Assembly (NCBI GenBank): GCA_963792875.1
Contig: CAWBXV010000010.1
Span: 186,001 to 250,000, forward strand
Direction: 5' to 3'
Length of the DNA: 64,000 nt
DNA from: JAHEGP01 sp963792875
GTDB taxonomy: Bacteria > Pseudomonadota > Gammaproteobacteria > Pseudomonadales > JAHEGP01
In this document: piece by piece, positions 54,831 to 62,323 of the stretch
How positions within the stretch are numbered: the stretch's first letter is position 1
How the letters are laid out: each line of letters opens with the position of its first letter
Notes under the pieces: model-generated
What the model was told of the DNA's origin: nothing
The model's input: only the letters and a program-made list of their open reading frames with translations
Database searches by the model: none
Made by a program: the position numbers and the translations under genes

Positions 54831-56735
54831 TCAGTGGCCGTGGGGCGCCACCCCCACCTGCGGCATGCTCGCCAGGCCGATGTCGCGGGCGTGCTGTTCG
54901 AAGGCCTTGTTCTTCCAGAAGAAGGCGCCCGGCATGGTGGTGGGGACTACCAGTACGTAGAACAGGGCGCGACCCACCAGCGCGGTGAGCAGCGTGGTGG
55001 CGCCGACCAGCGCCAGCGCGGCCAGGCCGGCGGCGCCCGCTGCCGGCCACGCGGTCAGTACCAGCAGCGCCCCCAGGTTGACGGCCAGCAGCACGTTGCG
55101 CGCGTAGTAGGTGTGGCCGAAGGTGCTGCGCTGCGCATAGTGCGAGACCGCGCCCTCGTGCTGGGCGTGGCGCATGGCGCGGGCGTGAAAGGCGAGGCCC
55201 GTGCCCTCCAGGGCGAGGCCGGCCGCCATGAACGGCGCCAGCGCGAGGGCCACGGCCTGGCCGTCCGAGCCGGTCAGCGCTGCGGCGGTCAGCGCCGCGG
55301 CGGCGACGGCGAGCGCGCCCAGCGACAGCATGCTGCCGTAGAAGGCCGTGCCGGTCTGCCAGTGATTCCAGAACGGCCGCGCCTTGATGCGATAGCAGCG
55401 CACCATGTAGTACAGCGCGACCAGACCGGCGCCAAGGGCCAGCGCTGCGGTGGCGCTGGCGCCCGCCGCACAGAGCGCCAGCACGGCGGGCCCGGGGGCA
55501 AAGGCCGCCTGCGCCCAGGGCGCCTGGGGCAGCGACAGCAGCGCGTGCAGGCCCAGGCTGGCCATGAACACCACCACTCCCAGGCCCTCGCGCGATACCG
55601 GCGAGTGGCGCAGGTTGTTGAAGCCGCGGTAGAAGCGCCGCGGCTTGCCCAGGTGCACGGTCGACATGAGCAGGCCCAGGGCGATCATGCCCAGGGCGGC
55701 GGTCAGCAGCGGCAGGTAGAGGTTGCCCCCGGCCAGTCCAGCCAGCGCGTCGATGCCCAGCAGGCGCCCCGCGCAGAGGGTGACAAAGATGCCGACGCCC
55801 GCCTGGGTCAGCAGGGTAAACAGCACCAGGGGGTTCTCGCGGCTGCTCAGGCGCCGCAGATTCCAGTGGCGGGCCGCGCCCGCCTTGGGGTCGACCGCCG
55901 GCGTGTAGCGGCCGCTGTGGTCGTCGCGCTGGTACTTGACGGCGGCGGAGTCGGTGCGGGTCATCTCGCGGGGCAGCGAGCGGGTCTGCTGGAAGCGGAT
56001 GTTGGGGTGGGTGATGGCCGGGTCTGGAAAGCCCGGGATGTCGGCCTTGATCTGCTCGCGGTTCGCCGGTACGTTCTCGACCACGCCGAAATTGAGCGCG
56101 TTGCCCAGGCAGGCGGACACGCAGGCCGGCTTGAGTCCCACCTCCAGCCGGTCGACGCACATATTGCACTTCTCCACCCGTCCCTTCACCGGGTCGAGCT
56201 GGGGAGCGTTGTAGGGGCAGACCCAGGTGCAGTAACCGCAGCCGAAGCAGATGTCCGGGTCCTGGATCACCGCGCCGTACTCGGCGTGCTTGGTATAGGC
56301 GCGCGTCGGGCAGCCCTTCAGGCAGACCGGGTCGTCGCAGTGGTTGCAGGCCATGGAGATGTTGAGGCGGGTATAGGCGGGATAGGTGCCGCCCTCGACG
56401 TAGCCCACGGAGCGGAAGCTCAGGTGCGGCGGCAGGTCGTTCTTCTCGCTGCACGCAGACTCGCAGGCATGGCAGCCGATGCAGTTGTCGGCGGTGAAGT
56501 GAAAGGCGTGCTGCTTGTGGCGGTTGGGGTTATAGCCGATCTCGTCGACGCCGTTGATGTTGAGGCTGACCGGGGCGGCGTCGGCGTCGATCAGCTCGAT
56601 GCGCTGGCCGTAGCGATTGTGCTGCTGGCTGTGGTGGTCCCGCAGCAGCGCGTACTCGGGTTCGTTGCCGCGCAGCGGGAACAGCGATTCCGACGGGCGC
56701 TTGCGGTCAATCGGGTCGAACAACTGTACGGACAT
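54831..56735 (-). CDS. Fused DmsB-DmsC: iron-sulfur electron-transfer and membrane anchor protein
   Basis: A 634-residue fusion. Residues 75-215 form a DmsB-like ferredoxin with 16 Cys in four groups: 85/88/91/95, 130/133/138/142, 163/166/169/173 and 190/193/205/209, so it can bind four 4Fe-4S clusters. Residues about 300-620 form a DmsC-like anchor of about eight helices that would oxidise quinol. No Tat signal is present, so the iron-sulfur part should face the cytoplasm. The gene follows nasA by 54 bases with GAGGTGG before its ATG at 56735. It most likely feeds quinol electrons to NasA; the usual diaphorase or ferredoxin for NasA is not in the operon. Confidence 0.85.
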   Translation of the reverse strand: MSVQLFDPIDRKRPSESLFPLRGNEPEYALLRDHHSQQHNRYGQRIELIDADAAPVSLNINGVDEIGYNPNRHKQHAFHFTADNCIGCHACESACSEKNDLPPHLSFRSVGYVEGGTYPAYTRLNISMACNHCDDPVCLKGCPTRAYTKHAEYGAVIQDPDICFGCGYCTWVCPYNAPQLDPVKGRVEKCNMCVDRLEVGLKPACVSACLGNALNFGVVENVPANREQIKADIPGFPDPAITHPNIRFQQTRSLPREMTRTDSAAVKYQRDDHSGRYTPAVDPKAGAARHWNLRRLSSRENPLVLFTLLTQAGVGIFVTLCAGRLLGIDALAGLAGGNLYLPLLTAALGMIALGLLMSTVHLGKPRRFYRGFNNLRHSPVSREGLGVVVFMASLGLHALLSLPQAPWAQAAFAPGPAVLALCAAGASATAALALGAGLVALYYMVRCYRIKARPFWNHWQTGTAFYGSMLSLGALAVAAAALTAAALTGSDGQAVALALAPFMAAGLALEGTGLAFHARAMRHAQHEGAVSHYAQRSTFGHTYYARNVLLAVNLGALLVLTAWPAAGAAGLAALALVGATTLLTALVGRALFYVLVVPTTMPGAFFWKNKAFEQHARDIGLASMPQVGVAPHGH

Positions 56736-56789
56736 GGACCACCTCGGGTGTCGTTGAGCTGCGCTTGCGGCGCGCCGGCCGCAGGCGCG

Positions 56790-58991
56790 TCAGAAAGCGC
56801 GCAGGGCTGCGTTCATCCGCGCCGCCTCGGCCTGATCGGTCGGCTCGATGCGCACGGCGCACTGTTTGAAGGCCGGCTGCCGCGAGTGCGGGTCCAGCAG
56901 GCCCAGCGTCAGGCGGTTGACGCAGTCGTGAAAGTGGAAGGGTATGAATACCATGTCGGGCGGTACGCGCTGGGTGCAGCTGCACCATCACCACGGCGTC
57001 GCCGCGCCGCGACACCAGGCGCACGTACTGCATGTGCGCTATGCCGAGTTCGGCCGCGGCGTCGGGGTTCATCTCCAGATAGGGCGTCGGGCTGAACTTG
57101 TTGCAGTTGCCGACCTTGCCGGTCTTGGTGCGGGTGTGAAAGTGTTCCACCACGCGGCCGCTGTTGAGCCAGAACGGGTAGTCGCGGTCCGGCTGCTCGT
57201 TGTTGTCCACGAAGGGCAGGGGGATGAGCCGGGCCCTGCCGTCGGCGTGCGGGAACGCGCCGTCGGCGTAGAGGCGCGCCGCGCCGGTCTCGTCGCCCTC
57301 GCGCATGGGCCACTGCAGGCCGCGCTGCTCCAGCAGGCGTCGGTAGCTCATGCCGCTGATGTCCAGGTTGCGGGGGCGGCCGTCGGGGGCGCAGCCGCGC
57401 GACAGCGCCTTCATCTCCTCGAACACGGCCTCGGCCGACTCCGGGAAACACCATGGCGCGGCCCTGCGGCCAGCGCCGCGCCATCTGGTTGAAGATCCAC
57501 AGGTCGGCTCTGGCGTTGCCCGGGGGCTGCGTGACCTGCGTCACCAGGTTGACGCGCCGCTCGGTGTTGGTGAAGCAGCCCTCCTTCTCCGCCCACACCG
57601 CCGCGGGCAGGTAGCAGTGGGCATACTGCGTCGTCTCGACGTCGCGGTAGGCGTCCTGCACCACCAGGAACTCCAGTTTTTCCAGGGTCTTGCGGATGCG
57701 CTGGGTGTTGGGCATGGAGGTCAGCGGGTTGGTCGCGACGATCCACAGCCCCTTGATCTGTCCGGTCTCGATGGCGGGAAAGATGTCGGTCTGGAACAGC
57801 CCGCGGCGCGCCGGGAAGAACGCCGGATCCACGCCCCAGAAGGCGCCGATCTCCGCCCGGTGCGTGGGATTCTCCAGCTGGCGGTAGCCGGGCAGGCCGG
57901 AACAGGACGACCACTCGCGGGTGCCCATGGCGTTGCACTGGCCGGTGATGGACAGGCTGGTGCCGCCGGGCTTGCCGATGTTGCCGGTGATCAGGTTGAG
58001 GTTGTTGATGGCGCACCACGCCGTCGGAGCCGTGGGTGCTCTGGTTGATGCCCATGGTCCAGATGCTCATGGCGGCGCCGGCCCCGGCATAGACGCGCGC
58101 CACGTGGCGGATGGTGTCTTCGTCGATGCCGCAGATGCGGGCGGCGCTGACCGGGTCGTAGGCCTGCACCAGCTCCTGCAGCGCCTCGAAGCCGCTGCAG
58201 TGGCGCTCGATGTAGGCGCGGTCCTCCAGTCCCTCGTCGAGGATGACGTGGGCCAGCGCGTTGAGCAGCACCAGGTCGGTGCCGGGGGTGATGGGCAGGT
58301 GCAGGTCCGCGAACTGCGCGAACATGGTCACGCGGGGGTCGACCACGATGACCGGGAAGCGGCGCCGCTCCAGGGCCTCCTTGAGCCGCCAGTAGATGAC
58401 CGGGTGCTGCTCGGGCAGGTTGGAACCGAACGCCAGCAGGCACTCGGTGTGGTCGAAGTCGTCGTAGCAGCCGGGCGGCCCGTCCGCGCCGAACGAGCGC
58501 TTGTAGCCCGATACCGCCGAGGCCATGCACAGGGTGGTGTTGCCGTCGTAGTTGTTGGTGCCGATGACGCCCCGCACCAGCTTGCCCAGCGTGTAGAATT
58601 CTTCCGTCAGCAGCTGCCCGGTGGATACCACCGCCACGGCATCGCGCCCGTAGCGCTGCTGGATGCGCTGGAACTCGGCGGCGGAGTGATCCAGCGCCCC
58701 ATCCCAGGTGCAGGTCTGCCAGGGCTCGAAGCTGCGCCGGCGCAGCAGCGGCTCTGTGCCGCGGCCGGCGGCGTCGAACACCGCGGCCTCGGTGATGCCC
58801 TTGATGCACAGCTTGCCGCGGTTGACCGGCGCGTCGGCCACGCCGCGGGTGGTGACCGGTCGGCCGCTGGCGTCCAGCCCCACCTCCATGGCGCAGCCGG
58901 TGGAGCAGTAACCGCAGGTGGCGTAGCGCCACTCCTGCACGCCCTTGTCGGGCAGCTGGATGGGGTTCTTGTGGCGGCGGCCGTACAGCAT
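56790..58991 (-). pseudogene. nasA: Assimilatory nitrate reductase catalytic subunit, three frameshifts
   Basis: Molybdopterin bis-MGD enzyme of the NasA type. The N-terminus has one 4Fe-4S site (CGYCSTGC...KLCIKG) and no Tat leader, as for a cytoplasmic enzyme. Later motifs are NTTLCMASAVSGYKRSFG, NLITGNIGKPGG-like, MGTREWSSCSGLPGY and GRVVEHFHTRTKTG. The frame breaks near 58015, 57440 and 56970; each is explained by one extra base, and the last frame then ends properly (NAALRAF, stop at 56790). Restored, the protein has about 733 residues and lacks the C-terminal 2Fe-2S domain of many NasA. It follows nirD by nine bases. Whether the breaks are real must be tested. Confidence 0.85.
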
Positions 58992-59000
58992 GGCGGGTTC

Positions 59001-59354
59001 CTATGCGGCGATCTGGCCGGAACGGGGTTCGACGTAGATGTCGCCGTCCAGACACTGCACCTGCCAGGTCTGCACGCGCAGCTCGGGATGGTCCAGGCAC
59101 TCGCCGGTGCACAGATCGAAGCGCTGCTTGTAGACCGGGGACGCGACGAACAGGCGCTCGCCGGCCGAGCCCAGCAGCCCCCGCGAGAGCACGTTGGCCT
59201 TGCTGAAGGGGTCGTGGTTGGCCAGCGCATAGAGGCTCTCGCCCTCGGGCGTGGCGACGCGGAACAGGGCGACCTGCTGGCCTGCCACCAGGGCGCAGAC
59301 CCCGGTGTTGGGGGAGATGTCGTCGATGCGGCAGATGTACACGGGCTTGCTCAT
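59001..59354 (-). CDS. nirD: Nitrite reductase small subunit NirD
   Basis: A 117-residue Rieske-like protein. It has the NirD fold (VYICRIDDISPNTGVCALV, YALANHDPFSKANVLSRG, VASPVYKQRFDLCTGEC, RVQTWQVQCLDGDIYV), in which the cluster ligands of true Rieske proteins are absent, as usual for this subunit. It acts with NirB in NADH-dependent reduction of nitrite to ammonium. The ATG at 59354 overlaps the nirB stop (ATGA), which couples their translation, and its stop overlaps the ribosome-binding site of nasA. Confidence 0.93.
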   Translation of the reverse strand: MSKPVYICRIDDISPNTGVCALVAGQQVALFRVATPEGESLYALANHDPFSKANVLSRGLLGSAGERLFVASPVYKQRFDLCTGECLDHPELRVQTWQVQCLDGDIYVEPRSGQIAA

Positions 59355-61927
59355 GAGGTGACTCCTTCTGGTGTGCGGCGCTGGCGCTGACCGAGCTGCT
59401 CGCGGCGGGCGGCCTTCTCCGCCTCGGTGGCGGGGCGGATCTGGGCGCGCTCGGGCACGAACACCACGTCGGCGTCGACGTCGGTACTGTTGATGAAGTG
59501 GCGGAAGCGGCTGACCTTGGCCGGGTCCTCGATGGTGGTCTTCCACTCGCACTGGTAGTTGGCGACGTTGGCCGCCATGTCCTGCTCCAGCTCCTGGGCG
59601 ATGCCCAGCGCGTCGTCGATGACCACCCGGCGCAGGTAGTCCAGGCCGCCCTCCAGGTTCTCAAGCCAGACCGAGGTGCGCTGCAGGCGGTCGGCGGTGC
59701 GGATGTAGAACATCAGGATGCGGTCGATGGTGCGCACCAGGGTGTCGCCGTCGAGGTCGGCGGCGATCAGGTCGGCGTGGCGGGGCTTCATGCCGCCGTT
59801 GCCGGCCACGTACAGGTTCCAGCCCTTGTCGGTGGCGATCACGCCGATATCCTTGCTCTGGGCCTCGGCGCACTCGCGCGTGCAGCCTGACACGGCCATC
59901 TTGAACTTGTGCGGGGCGCGCAGCCCCTTGTAGCGCTGCTCCAGGGCGATGGCCATGCCGACGCTGTCCTGCACGCCGAAGCGGCACCAGGTGGAGCCGA
60001 CGCAGGATTTGCAGGTGCGGAAGGCCTTGCCGTAGGCGTGGCCCGATTCCATGCCGGCGTCCACCAGTTCGCGCCAGATGAGCGGCAGCTCGTGCAGGCG
60101 GGCGCCGAACAGGTCGATGCGCTGGCCGCCGGTGATCTTGGTGTAGAGGTTGAACTTTTTCGCCACGTTGGCGATGGCGATGAGCTTGTCGGGGGTGATC
60201 TCGCCGCCCGGCACGCGCGGCACCACCGAGTAGGTGCCGTCCTTCTGCAGGTTGGCCAGGTAGCGGTCGTTGGTGTCCTGCAGCCCGCGGTGACTGTCCG
60301 TGAGGATGTAGTCGTTCCAGCACGAGGCCAGGATGGAGGCGACGGCGGGCTTGCAGATGTCGCAGCCCAGGCCGCGGCCGTGGCGCAGCAGCAGGGCGTC
60401 GAAGGAGCGGATGCGCTCGACGCGCACCAGGTGGAACAGCTCCTGGCGGCTGTGCGGGAAGTGCTCGCACAGGTCTCTGCAGACGGCGACGCCCTGCTTT
60501 TCCAGCTCGGCATTGAGTACCTGGCCGACCAGCGCGCTGCAGCCGCCGCAGCTGGTGCCCGCCCTGGTGCAGCCCTTGAGCTCGGCCAGGGTGCGGGCGC
60601 CGTCGGCGATGGCGCTGACCAGCGCCCCCTTGCTGACGTTGTTGCAGCTGCAGATCTGCGCGCTGGCGGGCAGGGCCGCCACCCCCATCCCCGCCCTGGG
60701 CGCACCGTCGGTGCTGGGCAGGATCAGGGCCTCGGGCTGTTCCGGCAGGTCGATGGCGTTGAGCGCCAGCTGCAGCAGGTTGCCGTACTCCGTGGCGTCG
60801 CCCACCAGCACCGCGCCGAGCAGGCGCTTGCGGTCGGCGCTGACCACCAGCTTCTTGTAGGCCTGCCGGTTGTCGTCGATCCAGGTATAGCTGAGGGCGT
60901 CCGGTGCGCTGCCGTGGGCATCGCCGATGCTGGCCACGTCGACGCCCATCAGCTTGAGCTTGGTGCTCATATCGGCGCCCTGGAACAGCGTGGCGCCGCT
61001 GCCGGCGATGTGCTCGGCCGCCGCCTGCGCCATCCTGTTGCCGGGCGCGATCAGCCCGTAGATGCGTCCGCCCCACAGCGCGACCTCGCCGATGGCGTAG
61101 ATGTCGGGGTCCGACGTGCGGCAGTGGTCGTCGATGGCGATGCCGCCGCGCTCGCCCACGGTCAGACCGGCGCCGCGCGCCAGCTCGTCGCGCGGGCGGA
61201 TGCCGGCGGAGAAGACGATGAGGTCGGTCTGCAGCTCCTGGCCGTCGGTGAAGCACATCTTGTGAAAGTGCAGCTCGCCGTCGACGATCTCGCGGGTGTT
61301 CTTGCCGAGGTGGACGTCGACCCCGAGGGCCTCGATCTTCTGGCGCAGCAGCTTGCCGCCGCCATCGTCGACCTGCACCGCCATCAGGCGCGGCGCGAAC
61401 TCCACCACGTGCGTCTTGAGCCCGAGATCCTTGAGCGCCTTGGCCGCCTCCAGACCGAGCAGGCCGCCGCCGACCACCGCGCCGACGCGCTGCTGCGCCG
61501 CGCAGTCCGCGATCGCCTGCAGGTCTTCGATGGTGCGGTAGACGAAGCAGTGGGGGCGCTCGTGTCCGGGCACGGGCGGCACGAAGGGGTAGGAGCCGGT
61601 GGCCAGCACCAGCTTGTCGTAGCGGCAGGCGTCGCCGGCGGCGGTGATCACCGCCTTGGCGTCGCGGTCGATGGCGGTGACGCGGGCGTTGGTGAGCAGG
61701 GTGATCCTGCCGTTGTCGTAGAAGTCGGCGTCGGCCAGCTTCAGGTGGGCGGCGTCACGGGTCTCGAACCAGGCGGTGAGGTGCACGCGGTCGTAGGCGG
61801 GGCGCGGCTCCTCACCGAACACCACGATGTCGAAGCGCTCGGCCGCGCCGCTGTCGATCAGGACCTCCAGAAAGCGGTGCCCGACCGGACCGTTGCCGAC
61901 CACCACCAGTTTGGGTTTCATCGCCAT
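59351..61927 (-). CDS. nirB: NADH-dependent nitrite reductase large subunit NirB
   Basis: An 858-residue flavo-siroheme enzyme. The N-terminal FAD/NAD domains start with KLVVVGNGPVGHRFLEVL and contain GAVVGGGLLGLEAAKAL. A BFD-like 2Fe-2S site follows (CSCNNVSKGALV, CTRAGTSCGGC). The C-terminal sulfite/nitrite reductase half has the siroheme-4Fe-4S cysteines in TCKSCVGSTWCRFGVQDS and SGCTRECAEAQ. The start is MAMKPK at 61927. It catalyses the six-electron reduction of nitrite to ammonium in the cytoplasm. A consensus sigma-54 promoter lies 68 bases upstream. A longer frame extends to 62908 but has no role. Confidence 0.95.
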   Translation of the reverse strand: MAMKPKLVVVGNGPVGHRFLEVLIDSGAAERFDIVVFGEEPRPAYDRVHLTAWFETRDAAHLKLADADFYDNGRITLLTNARVTAIDRDAKAVITAAGDACRYDKLVLATGSYPFVPPVPGHERPHCFVYRTIEDLQAIADCAAQQRVGAVVGGGLLGLEAAKALKDLGLKTHVVEFAPRLMAVQVDDGGGKLLRQKIEALGVDVHLGKNTREIVDGELHFHKMCFTDGQELQTDLIVFSAGIRPRDELARGAGLTVGERGGIAIDDHCRTSDPDIYAIGEVALWGGRIYGLIAPGNRMAQAAAEHIAGSGATLFQGADMSTKLKLMGVDVASIGDAHGSAPDALSYTWIDDNRQAYKKLVVSADRKRLLGAVLVGDATEYGNLLQLALNAIDLPEQPEALILPSTDGAPRAGMGVAALPASAQICSCNNVSKGALVSAIADGARTLAELKGCTRAGTSCGGCSALVGQVLNAELEKQGVAVCRDLCEHFPHSRQELFHLVRVERIRSFDALLLRHGRGLGCDICKPAVASILASCWNDYILTDSHRGLQDTNDRYLANLQKDGTYSVVPRVPGGEITPDKLIAIANVAKKFNLYTKITGGQRIDLFGARLHELPLIWRELVDAGMESGHAYGKAFRTCKSCVGSTWCRFGVQDSVGMAIALEQRYKGLRAPHKFKMAVSGCTRECAEAQSKDIGVIATDKGWNLYVAGNGGMKPRHADLIAADLDGDTLVRTIDRILMFYIRTADRLQRTSVWLENLEGGLDYLRRVVIDDALGIAQELEQDMAANVANYQCEWKTTIEDPAKVSRFRHFINSTDVDADVVFVPERAQIRPATEAEKAARREQLGQRQRRTPEGVTS

Positions 61928-62323
61928 GAGCTGCCCTGTCGCTGTTCGTTGCTGTCGTGGATGCCGGCTGCGCACCCGTGTCTCGCTCGATCTTTGCAAG
62001 CAGCGTGCCATTTTTTGGCGATGGCGCGAGGGCGCGGTCTGGCGGGGCTCCGGCCGGCCCTGCAGCGGGCGGCGGCCCCCGTGCTGGCGCCAACTCGGTG
62101 CGCCTCGCTCCGCGATAGTGCGGCGCGTGACGGCCTCATCGGCCAGCTGCCGCCGCCTCGGTGCCCGTTTTGGTGCGGGGCGCCGGCCCCGGGGGATTGC
62201 GCGCCCGGCCGGGCCGCAGTCGGCAGCCTGCCTTTGTATGCCAGTGGATGCGCGTGGTATGGTTTGGCAATGTGTCGTCGCCAGGCCCCGCACCCCGCGA
62301 GGCTGCCAGCGTAACGACTGGAG
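61928..62323. other. Divergent regulatory gap between nirB and the SulP gene
   Basis: About 400 bases with no gene. It carries the sigma-54 promoter of the nitrate operon and should also hold the promoter of the transporter gene, which was not recognised. Confidence 0.6.
61995..62010 (-). promoter_or_regulatory. Sigma-54 promoter of the nirBD-nasA-dmsBC operon
   Basis: Read on the minus strand, TGGCACGCTGCTTGCA matches the sigma-54 consensus (TGGCACG-N4-TTGCA) without mismatch at the key bases. It predicts a start of transcription about 58 bases before nirB. Such a promoter needs an enhancer-binding protein, most probably NtrC. GGTGC half-sites near 62097, 62160 and 62174 might be part of its binding region, but no full palindrome is seen. 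Confidence 0.85.

Noticed and set aside
62090..62180. NtrC binding palindrome upstream of nirB
   Set aside because: Only GGTGC half-sites are seen; no GCACC-N5-GGTGC palindrome.
59909..62314. An 801-codon open frame antisense to nirB
   Set aside because: Same shadow effect; nirB has clear motifs over the whole stretch.
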